Shown here one piece after another: positions 34,757-43,805 of a stretch of 64,000 bases of DNA (its first letter is position 1; every line of letters begins with the position of its first letter). The DNA is taken from NCBI RefSeq assembly GCF_020172085.1, contig NZ_JAIVAT010000007.1, positions 806,001 to 870,000 on the forward strand, read 5' to 3'. The DNA comes from Rossellomorea aquimaris (GTDB taxonomy: Bacteria; Bacillota; Bacilli; Bacillales; Bacillaceae_B). The translations under genes and the position numbers were made by a program. Below the pieces are notes generated by a model. It was given only the letters and a program-made list of their open reading frames with translations, was not told the DNA's origin and did no database searches.

Positions 34757-35410
34757 TTACCCCATCCGATAAACCCAATCACATTCCCCAATCATCGATT
34801 CATCATGCGTAACCATGATGGTAGCAATATTCCTTTCCTTGGTTTCTTTTAATAATAATTCCACCACGGATTTCCCCCGTTCCCGGTCAAGGCTTGCGGT
34901 AGGTTCATCGGCAAGGATTAGCTTCGGTTCATTCATGAGGGCACGGGCGATGGCTACCCGCTGCTGTTCTCCACCGGAGAGCTGTTCAGGATAATGAGAG
35001 CTTCGTTCTTCAAGTCCGAGGTGAGACAATAATGCTGTTGCCCGTTCCTGAGGTTGATTCTTCTGTCTGTTGAGCTTCCCGACGAGTAATAGTTGTTCTT
35101 CGACGGTTAAGAACGGCACAAGATTCGATTGCTGGAAGATGAAGCCGATTTCCTTCATGCGAAGGGCCGTTTGTTCTTTTCCGTTCATCTCGTGTACATT
35201 TCGTCCGTTTAGGATGACTTCACCGCTTGAGGGACTGGTCAATGCCCCGATGATGGAGAGGAGGGTGCTTTTTCCGGATCCGGAAGGTCCCAGTATCGCC
35301 CCGAACTCTCCTCTGTTAACCCTCATGGATATATGATCTAAAACTGTGAGTGTTTCATGGCCTTGTTTGTATGTTTTCGTAACCCCGTTTAACTCTAAAA
35401 TCGATGTCAT
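34757..35410 (-). CDS. hrtA: HrtA-like ABC transporter ATP-binding protein
   Basis: 217 aa ATPase of the MacB/LolD type: Walker A GPSGSGKST, signature LSGGEQQRVAIARAL, Walker B LILADEPTASLD. It starts one base after the permease stop, with GGGGTGAAATAAG upstream. With its neighbours it matches the HrtAB haem-efflux pump controlled by HssRS. The haem function is inferred from the neighbours and from the HssR-type box. Confidence 0.88.
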   Translation of the reverse strand: MTSILELNGVTKTYKQGHETLTVLDHISMRVNRGEFGAILGPSGSGKSTLLSIIGALTSPSSGEVILNGRNVHEMNGKEQTALRMKEIGFIFQQSNLVPFLTVEEQLLLVGKLNRQKNQPQERATALLSHLGLEERSSHYPEQLSGGEQQRVAIARALMNEPKLILADEPTASLDRERGKSVVELLLKETKERNIATIMVTHDESMIGECDWVYRMG

Positions 35411-35411
35411 C

Positions 35412-36449
35412 TTATTTCACCCCTCCGATTGCTTCTAATGGATCGACTTTCGTAATGCTTCTGAAGGACAATAGTGAACCGATCCATGCCATGGCTAAGA
35501 TTAAACCGCTGTTTAACAGTACCATCCCGATAGATATATCAAATGGGACATTTCCAGGAATGATGTGTGTCAATCCATACGTAAGGATATTTCCTGCCAG
35601 GATCCCAAGGATGGAAAGAATGGATATTTGGGCGAACAGGGCACGCAGGAGAATGCCTGCTTTAGTCCCAATCGCTTTTAATACACCGTATTGATGAAGC
35701 TTCTGCAGGGTCATGACATAGAAGAAAGTTGCCAGGACAATCGCTGAGATGATGAGCAGGAAGACCACCATCATCTTTAAAGAACCCTGCTCCGCCGAAT
35801 AACCCGGTACGTTTGAAAGAATGTCCTTCTTCGATGCTGCGTCCAGATTGAGAGGAATATCTGCTCCTTCCTTATCCGTGAAGAGGAGCGCCTGGTACAC
35901 AGGGGTATCACCATTAAGATCCTTCCATGTCTCCATCGAGGTAAACATGGCCGGTGTATGTCCGTAGCTGAAGCGTTTCTCTGTAAAGCCACGGATGGTC
36001 CATGTTTTCCCTTGATAGGTGAAAGTGTCTCCAGGTTGTATTCCTTCTTTCTTCAAGCTCGGATCCGCAAGCATCTCGTATGGAGCGAGCTCGACGCTTT
36101 CTTCAGAGGCAGGCATGAATGAGCTGGTTGGATCTAAGGCAAAGAGGCTGATGTTCAATGCTTTCCCTTCATGGACCATTTCCACCATTCTCAAACCAAG
36201 TGGGGAACCTCCTTTTACAGCAGCGATATCTTCTGCTGTCATATTGGATCTTTCCAACTGATGTGTGTCGCTTTTTTCCACAACATATGTGTCAGCCGTC
36301 ATATTTTTTATGGCAGAGGCATTATCTACGGATAATCCATTTGCTAATCCTGATATAGACAACACCAGACTTGTAATCAATGTGATGATGCCTGTGATCA
36401 ATAAGAATTTCATTTTGGCATAGCGAATTTCTTTCCATGCGAGAAACAA
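35412..36449 (-). CDS. hrtB: HrtB-like FtsX-family permease
   Basis: 345 aa from TTG 36449. GGGAAGGTG is spaced well for this TTG, while the ATG 21 bases earlier has no usable site and would nearly coincide with the transcript start. One N-terminal helix, a large extracellular MacB-like domain and three C-terminal helices, the HrtB layout (FLAWKEIRYAKMKFLLITGI). Exports excess haem from the membrane with HrtA (family knowledge). Confidence 0.87.
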   Translation of the reverse strand: MFLAWKEIRYAKMKFLLITGIITLITSLVLSISGLANGLSVDNASAIKNMTADTYVVEKSDTHQLERSNMTAEDIAAVKGGSPLGLRMVEMVHEGKALNISLFALDPTSSFMPASEESVELAPYEMLADPSLKKEGIQPGDTFTYQGKTWTIRGFTEKRFSYGHTPAMFTSMETWKDLNGDTPVYQALLFTDKEGADIPLNLDAASKKDILSNVPGYSAEQGSLKMMVVFLLIISAIVLATFFYVMTLQKLHQYGVLKAIGTKAGILLRALFAQISILSILGILAGNILTYGLTHIIPGNVPFDISIGMVLLNSGLILAMAWIGSLLSFRSITKVDPLEAIGGVK

Positions 36450-36482
36450 AAAAATCACCTTCCCTTTCATATCTTCCCTTTC

Positions 36483-36515
36483 ATGATAGAAGGGAAGTAT
36501 GAACGGAAGATGAAC
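36483..36515 (-). promoter_or_regulatory. HssR-type direct repeat and promoter of hrtBA
   Basis: On the minus strand GTTCATCTT-CC-GTTCATACT (36515-36496) matches the staphylococcal HssR box GTTCATATT-N2-GTTCATATT in 15 or more of 18 positions and in spacing. A -10-like TATCAT follows at 36488-36483, with no good -35, as expected for an activator-dependent promoter. It lies right after the hssS stop. Confidence 0.8.
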
Positions 36516-36521
36516 AAAGGA

Positions 36522-37889
36522 TTAAGGAAGCGTCACCGTAAAGGTGGTTCCTTTATGTGGAATGCTTTTTACATGGATTTCGCCATGATGAAGCGTGATG
36601 ATCTTCTTTACGATGGACAGTCCAAGGCCGCTGCTGTCACGTTCATGACTCCGGGACTCATCCACTTTGTAGAAGCGGTCAAAGATCTTTTCCAAATGTG
36701 TTGAAGGGATACCGATTCCGGTGTCCTGGATCTTAAATGTGACGCCTTCTTGCTCTTTATGAAGGGACATATGGATTTCGCCATCACGATGGGTGTATTT
36801 AATACTGTTTGATAATAGGTTCTCAAACGCCTGGTGTAGCAGATCTTCGTGTCCGGAATAGATCACTTCGTCCGCTTCCAGGGACAAGGCAAGATTCTTC
36901 TCTTCCCACAGCCACCTCGTTTGTGCAATAAGGTCTTGGAGCATCTTAGTCAAGTTAACGGGTTCATGTTTGAGCACTGCTTGATCTTTATCAAGGGAGG
37001 CAAGGGTCAAAAGCTGTTTGCTTAACGTTGACAAACGGGTGCTTTCTGTTTCGATCACCTTCGAATAATAGTCTTGATCTTCTTTCGAAATGGAGGGGGA
37101 GCGCAACAGATTCGCATATCCCTTCATGGATGAAAGAGGTGTCTGTATTTCATGGGATACATTTGAAACAAACTCCTGGCGCATTTGGTCCACCTGTCTC
37201 AGTTGGCGGCTCATGCTCGTAAATGATTTGGCAAGGGTCCCGATTTCATCGTTGCGATTTTCTTTTAACTGAATGGAATAATCCCCACCGGCTATCTTCT
37301 TTGTGGCAACGGTTAGCTCCCTGATCGGTTTCACTAAATACCGTGTACTAAAGAAGACAATCAGCATGCTGAGTGCAATCGTCAAGAGGAGCAGGACAGA
37401 TAGGAGAATATGTATTTCATTGAACTGCTGCTTGACGTTTGGTCTCATAAATAACGCATGAGGCTTCCCGTCGATTTCAATCGGGACACCGATAGAGTTG
37501 GACAATTCGTTGGAGAAAAATCCCGTCACAAACGTGGTGGAAGGATATTCAGCCATCCCGTGGTAAGTAGTCCCATTTAGTACGCTCGTTATCACTTCAG
37601 GTGATAGTGTACGATTCCGAAATTCCTCCCCATAAAAGGTTCCAGCCTTTCCATCGGTCACGTAAAATTGATAGCTTAGTTTTGCCGTCTTCTTAAAAAA
37701 AGTGGATTCGTCTATGGAGGCAGCTTCAAAGAGTTCTACCACGTCATGGGCTATTTCAGTGTTTTTCTCATCATTGGAGGGTTTTAAAATCATCTGATAG
37801 TAAAGGTTTGAACCGATAAAGGCAATCACACTGCTGACAATCATGATCAGGAGCGTGACGACCACGATCCGGATATAAAGGGTTCTCAT
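36522..37889 (-). CDS. hssS: HssS-like haem-sensing histidine kinase
   Basis: 455 aa. Two membrane helices enclose an extracellular sensor (residues about 35-160) with stretches very like HssS: FYGEEFRNRTLSPEV, YHGM, FVTGFFSNELSNS. Then HAMP, HisKA with FVSNVSHEIQTPL, and HATPase with a G-x-G (DTGIGIP, SSGLGLSIVKK). ATG follows directly on the hssR stop. Membrane sensor for haem stress. Confidence 0.92.
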   Translation of the reverse strand: MRTLYIRIVVVTLLIMIVSSVIAFIGSNLYYQMILKPSNDEKNTEIAHDVVELFEAASIDESTFFKKTAKLSYQFYVTDGKAGTFYGEEFRNRTLSPEVITSVLNGTTYHGMAEYPSTTFVTGFFSNELSNSIGVPIEIDGKPHALFMRPNVKQQFNEIHILLSVLLLLTIALSMLIVFFSTRYLVKPIRELTVATKKIAGGDYSIQLKENRNDEIGTLAKSFTSMSRQLRQVDQMRQEFVSNVSHEIQTPLSSMKGYANLLRSPSISKEDQDYYSKVIETESTRLSTLSKQLLTLASLDKDQAVLKHEPVNLTKMLQDLIAQTRWLWEEKNLALSLEADEVIYSGHEDLLHQAFENLLSNSIKYTHRDGEIHMSLHKEQEGVTFKIQDTGIGIPSTHLEKIFDRFYKVDESRSHERDSSGLGLSIVKKIITLHHGEIHVKSIPHKGTTFTVTLP

Positions 37890-38561
37890 TTATGATACCT
37901 CCAGTTTGTAGCCGATACCCCGGACGGTCGTGATCGTAAAGGCATCGCTGTAACGCTTGAACCGTTCACGCAGTCTTTTAATATGGACATCGATGGTCCG
38001 GTCATCCCCTTCGAAATCCATTCCCCACACATGCCGGATGAGTTCATCCCTTGTGAAGGTTCGATTGGGGAAACTTGCAAGATAATATAGAAGTTCAAAC
38101 TCCTTGAGGGGGAGAAGCATGGTTGTGGTTCCTATTTTCACCTCGTAAGATCGTTTATCAAGAGTCATCTCATTTAGTCGGATGGTTTGAGAACCGGCAC
38201 GGTCGTATCTTCTCAAGATGGCCTGTACGCGGAAGAGGAGCTCTTCTTTCTCAAAGGGTTTCACCATATAATCATCGGTCCCTGCCTGATATCCTTTCGC
38301 TTTATCCGTGATGCTGCCCCTCGCAGTCAACATAATGATTGGAATATCATAGTCTTCTCTCACTTCCCCTGCTAACTGAAATCCATCTTTATTCGGCATC
38401 ATCAGGTCGACAATGGCAAGGTCGATGGTTTGATTGAGAAGAATGTCGGATGCAGCTTCGCCGTCAGGTGCTTCTGTCACCAGGTAACCATTCTGCTCCA
38501 AATACACACGTACGAGCTTTCGAAGATGAGGGTCATCATCAACGACAAGGATCGATATCAT
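37890..38561 (-). CDS. hssR: HssR-like OmpR-family response regulator
   Basis: 223 aa from ATG 38561 after AGAGGTGCTGCT. Receiver with VVDDDPHLRK, phospho-Asp in IVDLMMPNKDGF and MLTARG; C-terminal winged helix FTRDELIRHVWGMDFEGDDR and HIKRLRERF. Expected to bind the direct repeat at 36496-36515 and switch on hrtBA. Confidence 0.93.
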   Translation of the reverse strand: MISILVVDDDPHLRKLVRVYLEQNGYLVTEAPDGEAASDILLNQTIDLAIVDLMMPNKDGFQLAGEVREDYDIPIIMLTARGSITDKAKGYQAGTDDYMVKPFEKEELLFRVQAILRRYDRAGSQTIRLNEMTLDKRSYEVKIGTTTMLLPLKEFELLYYLASFPNRTFTRDELIRHVWGMDFEGDDRTIDVHIKRLRERFKRYSDAFTITTVRGIGYKLEVS

Positions 38562-38746
38562 AGCAGCACCTCTTTTCTGTAAAGAATTTTTATGATTACA
38601 CTTTAGCATAAGTGGTAGAGCTTAAACCAATTTATTACCGAACTCCCACCTCTTGGATATAATAATAATAAAATCATCCTTATACCCATATCTTTTTCAC
38701 ATACCTATCCGTTATTAACATGAGAGGATGTAAAGGAGTGAAGACA

Positions 38747-39427
38747 ATGCAAACGAGATCGGTGATCAGCCATAACGATAAGGGAATGGAAGAAATGGTA
38801 CCAAAGCTCTTTCGATACTGTTATTTTCTGACGAAGGACAAATGGGACGGGGAGGACCTTGCTCAAGAGGCTGTTTGTAAAGCCCTCAGTCGATACCCTG
38901 ATCGTCAGGACTGGAGTTCTGCTTTGCTGAAGAAAATGGCGTATCATCTGTGGATCGATAATGGTCGAAAACAAAGCAGGGAAACGATCGGCCCTGCTCC
39001 AGAATTAGGTATCGAACATCATCCGAAAGAGTGGATCAGTCCCGATATGATCGAAATGCTCTCCAATAATCTTACTCCGAAGCAGTTGTTTTCCTTCATA
39101 TTAAAGGAAGCCTTTCAATTCAAAATTTCGGAAGTGGCGGATCTATTGGATCTGACGGAGACCGCCGTTAAGGCATTGCTGAACCGTTCAAGAGCCAAAC
39201 TGAAAAAAATCCACAGTGATGACGAATGGGGAGAATTTCAAACATACAGCGATGAAAAACTCCAAAAAGAGTTGAACGCCATTTTATACCGTAGTTTGAA
39301 AGCACAGGATCCGAGCCTCCTGATCGCCTACATCCCGACCCTGCTTGCATATGGTCCAGTCCATATGTGCGTGGCACCAACGCCAACGACTTCTTCTCCA
39401 TCTGCCGTCCTCTCAATGGCTGCATAA
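38747..39427 (+). CDS. ECF-like sigma-70 family factor
   Basis: 226 aa from ATG 38747 after AAAGGAGTGAAGACA. Region 2 (LFRYCYFLTKDKWDGEDLAQ, then EAVCKALSRYPDR) and region 4 (LTPKQLFSFILKEAFQFKIS, then EVADLLDLTETAVKALLNRS) are clear. A C-terminal extension of about 60 residues follows. It lies 21 bp before a clpP paralogue, so the two are one operon; no anti-sigma gene is adjacent. The stress signal is unknown. Confidence 0.88.
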   Translation: MQTRSVISHNDKGMEEMVPKLFRYCYFLTKDKWDGEDLAQEAVCKALSRYPDRQDWSSALLKKMAYHLWIDNGRKQSRETIGPAPELGIEHHPKEWISPDMIEMLSNNLTPKQLFSFILKEAFQFKISEVADLLDLTETAVKALLNRSRAKLKKIHSDDEWGEFQTYSDEKLQKELNAILYRSLKAQDPSLLIAYIPTLLAYGPVHMCVAPTPTTSSPSAVLSMAA

Positions 39428-39448
39428 CGAAAGAGGGAGGAAGTATGT

Positions 39449-40030
39449 ATGAATGCAATACCTTATGTGATTGAACAGTCCAGTAAAGGAGAACGTTCCT
39501 ACGATATTTACTCACGGTTATTGAAGGACAGAATCATCATGGTCAGCGACGAAGTGAATGATCATATGGCCAATAGCATTGTTGCGCAATTGTTATTTTT
39601 GGCTGCGGATGATCCCGATAAAGATATCTCTCTGTATATCAATAGTCCGGGCGGCTCGACTTCTGCCGGGTTCGCCATCTTTGATACGATGCAATACATC
39701 AATCCGGATGTAAGGACGATCTGCACGGGCATGGCAGCATCATTCGGTGCAATGCTGCTTCTTGCAGGCACGAAAGGAAAACGTTTTGCCCTGCCAAATA
39801 GCGAAATCATGATTCATCAGCCGCTGGGAGGGGCAAGAGGACAGGCGACTGATCTTGAAATTTCGGCAAAGCGGATCCTAAAATTAAGGGAGCATATAAA
39901 TGAAATCATTGCCGAGAAAACTGGTCAATCCGTTGAGAAAGTCGCCTTCGATACGGATCGTGATTATTTCATGAGTGCCTATGAGGCAAAGGAATATGGG
40001 ATCATTGATGAGATTATTGAGAAGAAATAA
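39449..40030 (+). CDS. ClpP-family serine protease paralogue
   Basis: 193 aa, usual ClpP length. Catalytic Ser in [11 protein letters not shown], His in [12 protein letters not shown] and Asp in [10 protein letters not shown] are present, so it should be active. Typical ClpP has GMAASMGAFLL; the Phe here and the sigma-factor partner mark it as a second, specialised paralogue rather than the housekeeping enzyme. It would need a Clp ATPase encoded elsewhere. ATG follows AGGGAGGAAGTATGTA. Confidence 0.92.
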   Translation: MNAIPYVIEQSSKGERSYDIYSRLLKDRIIMVSDEVNDHMANSIVAQLLFLAADDPDKDISLYINSPGGSTSAGFAIFDTMQYINPDVRTICTGMAASFGAMLLLAGTKGKRFALPNSEIMIHQPLGGARGQATDLEISAKRILKLREHINEIIAEKTGQSVEKVAFDTDRDYFMSAYEAKEYGIIDEIIEKK

Positions 40031-40036
40031 TAGATG

Positions 40037-40070
40037 AGAGGACGGTCGATATGGCCGTTCTTTTATTTTT
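40037..40070 (+). terminator. terminator after clpP paralogue
   Basis: GGACGG / CCGTTC stem with TTTTATTTTTT tail. Confidence 0.7.
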
Positions 40071-40096
40071 TGGGTGCTGAACGAAGGGAGAAGGAC

Positions 40097-40135
40097 TGTA
40101 CCTGGTACATTTCGTTGGGTTTGTACCAGGTACAC
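40097..40135. repeat. TGTACCTGGTACA inverted repeat
   Basis: TGTACCTGGTACA (40098-40110) and TTGTACCAGGTACAC (40120-40134) form a hairpin; each arm is itself nearly palindromic. Related sequence occurs near 50796-50832. Confidence 0.75.
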
Positions 40136-40236
40136 AGTAGAAAAAGCATCAATGTCCAAGATTGATATGGTAAAATAAGCCATGAGTTCATCGAAGCAAA
40201 CGTTAAAAATAACAGAAGTTAGGAGGAGAGTGGCAG

Positions 40237-40755
40237 ATGACACTAATGCTCTTGTTGGGTATGATCGGTCTATTCTTTTTTGTGAAGAGATCTAGTGAAA
40301 ATACCTATTCCATAAAGTGGATTACTTCATTAGATAAGTATGAATGGTTTCAAAATCCCTGGTTGATCGGAGTTTTTTTATTTGTGATTAATCTGATTTT
40401 ATTCGGTACAACCGCATTGGTGCTGTATGGCATTACCTATCTGATGATCCCCTACATTCACCTTGTGATCATGGTGGCTGCAACGGTCACTAGTATTCTT
40501 GTGTGGCAATCGCTTGTCTATGCGAGGGAGTGGATGAAAGGCGAGAGATGGAAAGCGGGTATGACGGGAAGCAGTTTCTATTTACTCCTATTCTTGTATA
40601 TCCTTTATGAATGGAACACGTATGTGCCGATATACCCTGGTGAGGACGAGTTCATGAGCTCTCTTGGTTTTTTTATAGGGGAATTGGTAACGGGGATGGC
40701 ATTCCTAATATGTTTTGTGATGGTGGTGTTTCTCCCGGTTCATAAGCGATTATAG
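40237..40755 (+). CDS. uncharacterised membrane protein
   Basis: 172 aa with five membrane helices. ATG follows TTAGGAGGAGAGTGGCAG. No family motif seen; single gene. Confidence 0.8.
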   Translation: MTLMLLLGMIGLFFFVKRSSENTYSIKWITSLDKYEWFQNPWLIGVFLFVINLILFGTTALVLYGITYLMIPYIHLVIMVAATVTSILVWQSLVYAREWMKGERWKAGMTGSSFYLLLFLYILYEWNTYVPIYPGEDEFMSSLGFFIGELVTGMAFLICFVMVVFLPVHKRL

Positions 40756-40834
40756 AAGAAAGGTGATTTCTTTCTTTTTCTCATGCATTCTATTATCCTA
40801 ATAGAATAGATTCTGATGATAATGAGGTTTTAGG

Positions 40835-41893
40835 ATGAAAACAATACATAGCGATATCATACAATTTCGTGGATCACACTTCGACTTTGGTTATATGCAA
40901 GGGGAACGGATAAAGGATTCAATAATGGTAAGAAACCGGGAGAATCAGTGGAAGGTGCGAAAGCCTCGCTTTTCTATCAGCGTTGGAGAAGCCAAGGACG
41001 TGATCAAACAATTTGCCCCCGGCATATGGGACGAACTCCTTGGATTGCAGGAAGCCCTCGAGTGGCCGATGGAAAGGGTGCTAAAGGAGTTTGGCGGGTA
41101 CCGGGTTGAATATGTGAAATCCGGATGTTCGATTGTAACAGGACAGGACTATTTGATTCGCAACTATGATTATCACCCGAAAACATACGAGGGGCGCTAT
41201 ACATTTTATCAACCGACGGACGGCGGGTATAGTATCATCGGTCCGAGTCAGCGTGTGACCGGGCGTATGGATGGCATGAACGAAAAAGGTCTGGCATTGG
41301 GCTATAACTTCATGCACAGGAAAAATCCCGGTGATGGCTTCATCTGTTGTATGATCGGTCGTCTGATCCTGGAATCATGCGGTAATGTATCGGAAGCGGT
41401 TGCCATGTTGAAGGAAATCCCTCATAGGCATTCCTTCAGCTATGTGGTGTATGACAGAAGTGGAGAGACGTTTATTGTGGAAACGTCGCCACGAGGGGTG
41501 GAGGTTCGCCTAGCGAATGCGTGTACCAATCACTTTGAAGTGATGACCCATGAGAACCGAAATCACCTGGTCGATTCAAAGCGAAGATTGGGAGTTATTC
41601 AGGAAAAGGGGGACCAAGATGTCCATAAAGCTTTCCGCTTAATGAATGATTCGGATAAAGGCGTTTTCTCGGATCTTTACGGCAGCTGGGCTGGTACGAT
41701 CCATACATCGGCTTATTTACCTAGAGAGATGAAGGCTTGGTTTGCCCTTGGGGGAGACCGCGAACCGGTCGTCTTTGATTTTGCCCAGTGGCTGGAAGGG
41801 CATGACGTCGAGCTGGATAAAATCACCGGTGAAGTCGATACAGATATTCCGTTTGTTCATATGGATGAGGGTGCGGATTGGTTTAAACAATAG
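40835..41893 (+). CDS. C45-family acyltransferase/amide hydrolase
   Basis: 352 aa of the Ntn-hydrolase family with acyl-CoA:6-aminopenicillanate acyltransferase and choloylglycine hydrolase. Candidate N-terminal nucleophile Cys in KSGCSIVTGQDYLIRNYD, and the family motif MNEKGLALGYNFM. The mature enzyme would start at that Cys after self-cleavage. It would hydrolyse a linear amide; substrate unknown. No signal peptide. Confidence 0.88.
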   Translation: MKTIHSDIIQFRGSHFDFGYMQGERIKDSIMVRNRENQWKVRKPRFSISVGEAKDVIKQFAPGIWDELLGLQEALEWPMERVLKEFGGYRVEYVKSGCSIVTGQDYLIRNYDYHPKTYEGRYTFYQPTDGGYSIIGPSQRVTGRMDGMNEKGLALGYNFMHRKNPGDGFICCMIGRLILESCGNVSEAVAMLKEIPHRHSFSYVVYDRSGETFIVETSPRGVEVRLANACTNHFEVMTHENRNHLVDSKRRLGVIQEKGDQDVHKAFRLMNDSDKGVFSDLYGSWAGTIHTSAYLPREMKAWFALGGDREPVVFDFAQWLEGHDVELDKITGEVDTDIPFVHMDEGADWFKQ

Positions 41894-41906
41894 AATAGCA
41901 AGAAAA

Positions 41907-41939
41907 ATGACCCGCGGTGATGTACCGGGGTCATTTTAT
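41907..41939. terminator. bidirectional terminator
   Basis: AAAATGACCC / GGGTCATTTT stem (with CGGTGATGTACCG inside) between convergent genes. Confidence 0.85.
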
Positions 41940-42614
41940 TTATACAAACTTCACGATATCTTCATATGGACGACGCGTTTTGGGAGATGGATCCTTGACT
42001 CGATAACCGAAAGCGACCATGACGGAAATACTGAAACTGCCGTCTTCAAGGAGGCCCTCCTCGTCCAATAACGTATTCATCTTTTCAATATCAAAACCTT
42101 CGATTGGACAGGAGTCGACTCCAATTTCGGCAGCGGCGGTCATCATATTACCAAGGGCAATATATGTCTGCTTACCTGCCCAGTCGTATAGAGGACGATC
42201 GCCTTCCAGTAAGTCGAAATCAACCTTTTGGAACTGTTCGATTCTCTCCAAATATTTTGCCAAAAGATCCTCAGGCATGTTCTTTTTATTTTTAAAATGA
42301 TCCTGTAGATAGTCAGAATCATACTTGGTATCCTTCTTGGTTCTCGCGAGGATTACGACGAAGTGACTGGCTTCCGGGAGTTTGCCGTATGCTCCCCAAG
42401 CTGTGTTTTTGATCTTTTCTCTCAGCTCGGGACTTTGGATGACCAGGAATCTCCATGGTTCGAATCCAAATGAACTTGGCGACAGTCGGCCTGTTTCCAT
42501 AATGAAATGGAAATCGTCATCGGACACCTTCTTATTCGGATCGAATTCCTTGGTTGCATGTCTGAAATGGTAAGCATCTAAAATGTCTTGTTTGACTTGA
42601 TCTTTAGTGGACAT
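41940..42614 (-). CDS. NAD(P)H-dependent FMN nitroreductase
   Basis: 224 aa, the nitroreductase/YfkO-type fold. FMN-binding RHATKEFDP at the N-terminus, TGRLSPSSFGFEPWRFLV and, at the C-terminus, SVMVAFGYR. Reduces nitro compounds, quinones or flavins. ATG follows AAGGAGTGATTGTTCG. Confidence 0.93.
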   Translation of the reverse strand: MSTKDQVKQDILDAYHFRHATKEFDPNKKVSDDDFHFIMETGRLSPSSFGFEPWRFLVIQSPELREKIKNTAWGAYGKLPEASHFVVILARTKKDTKYDSDYLQDHFKNKKNMPEDLLAKYLERIEQFQKVDFDLLEGDRPLYDWAGKQTYIALGNMMTAAAEIGVDSCPIEGFDIEKMNTLLDEEGLLEDGSFSISVMVAFGYRVKDPSPKTRRPYEDIVKFV

Positions 42615-42784
42615 CGAACAATCACTCCTTATCTTTGACTTCCAACATATTTAACTTACCACAAGTTCCAGAGGTTAATCATGTGATGTGATTGGAAGAA
42701 CTTTTTTTGGAGTAAGATGAAACAATGGGTTTATCATATCCGTAAATATTGACTATACATTTGAGATGTTAGGAGGAATGAGAC

Positions 42785-43330
42785 TTGAGTATTGTTGAAA
42801 TAAGGACCGTATCGGAGTTTGATTTAGACCAAGATATTCACAAGCGCTTGCAGCCATTATTATGTGAATGCTTTGGAGAGGATTACCCTAAGGACAGGAT
42901 TTATTTCAAACAGAAGCCACACCTAAGATTTCTGGCATACAAGGAGGGTCGGTTGGTCGGGCATATTGCATGTGATTATCGAGTAATGAACCTAAATGGG
43001 CGACGTATTAATGTACTAAGTCTTATCGATGTTTGTGTATCTGCAGTAATCCGTTCCCGCGGAGTCGCCTCAATTTTATTGAAGGAAGCAGAGCAATTTT
43101 GTCGTAATCGAGACATCGATAATATGTTGTTATTTGCGGATCATACGCAATTATATGAAAGGAATGGCTTTAAAAAAGTTCAAAACCGATGCAAATGGTT
43201 AAAGATCAATGATGAAAATCAAACCACTGTTGGCATCGGCTTTGAAGTCATCAATGAGCTAATGGTAAAAGAGGTCAGTGAGAAAGGCTGGGAAGAGGGA
43301 GAGCTTGATTTATTAGGATATCTTGGTTAG
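42785..43330 (+). CDS. GNAT acetyltransferase
   Basis: 181 aa from TTG 42785 after TTAGGAGGAATGAGAC. The acetyl-CoA fold (LIDVCVSAVIRSRGVASILL, then FADHTQLYERNGFKKV) resembles AAC(2')-like enzymes, but antibiotic modification cannot be claimed from this. Single gene with terminator. Confidence 0.9.
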   Translation: MSIVEIRTVSEFDLDQDIHKRLQPLLCECFGEDYPKDRIYFKQKPHLRFLAYKEGRLVGHIACDYRVMNLNGRRINVLSLIDVCVSAVIRSRGVASILLKEAEQFCRNRDIDNMLLFADHTQLYERNGFKKVQNRCKWLKINDENQTTVGIGFEVINELMVKEVSEKGWEEGELDLLGYLG

Positions 43331-43355
43331 AAGGTGAATCCATAAGTATTTTAAG

Positions 43356-43391
43356 AAAGAGGTATCTGGACTGCCAGGTGCCTCTTTTCTT
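43356..43391 (+). terminator. terminator after the GNAT gene
   Basis: AAGAGGTATCTGG / CCAGGTGCCTCTT stem with TTTTCTT tail. Confidence 0.85.
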
Positions 43392-43454
43392 GTAAATGGA
43401 TGCTTCTTGGTAAACATGTTCATTCAAAAATTCTATAAAAATATGAAACTTTTA

Positions 43455-43484
43455 TTGACATTTTAGGGGTGAAGGGAATAAGAT
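43455..43484 (+). promoter_or_regulatory. candidate promoter of the feo operon
   Basis: TTGACA and TAAGAT separated by 18 bp, about 70 bp before feoA. I could not see a clear Fur box. Confidence 0.5.
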
Positions 43485-43552
43485 GAACATATAATTTGCA
43501 CAAGGGAAACTTTTTAATATAAAGACAATATAATTTACCGGAGGAATGAAAC

Positions 43553-43804
43553 ATGTCCGAAGTCAAATCGATGCCTCTATCAGAATGTAAGCCAGGGGAC
43601 CGTGTTCTTATAACATCATTATCATTAGAAGGTACGATGAGAAGAAGATTATTGGATTTAGGATTTGTAAAGGGATCCGAAGTTGCCGTCATCCAAAAAA
43701 GCCCATTGGGGGATCCTATGGCCTTTCGGGTGAGCGATACGACGATTGCTTTGCGAAAAGAAGAAAGTTCACGTATTCATGTTGAGAAATTAGGAGGTGC
43801 ATAG
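43553..43804 (+). CDS. feoA: FeoA, SH3-like partner of the ferrous iron transporter
   Basis: 83 aa. Typical FeoA (MPLSECKPGDRVLITSL, then MRRRLLDLGFVKGSEV). Cytosolic partner of FeoB in ferrous iron uptake. ATG follows GGAGGAATGAAAC. Its stop is one base before the FeoB GTPase gene. Confidence 0.95.
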   Translation: MSEVKSMPLSECKPGDRVLITSLSLEGTMRRRLLDLGFVKGSEVAVIQKSPLGDPMAFRVSDTTIALRKEESSRIHVEKLGGA

Positions 43805-43805
43805 A

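Noticed and set aside
43400-43552. Fur box before feoA
   Set aside because: No sequence close enough to TGATAATNATTATCA could be found by eye.
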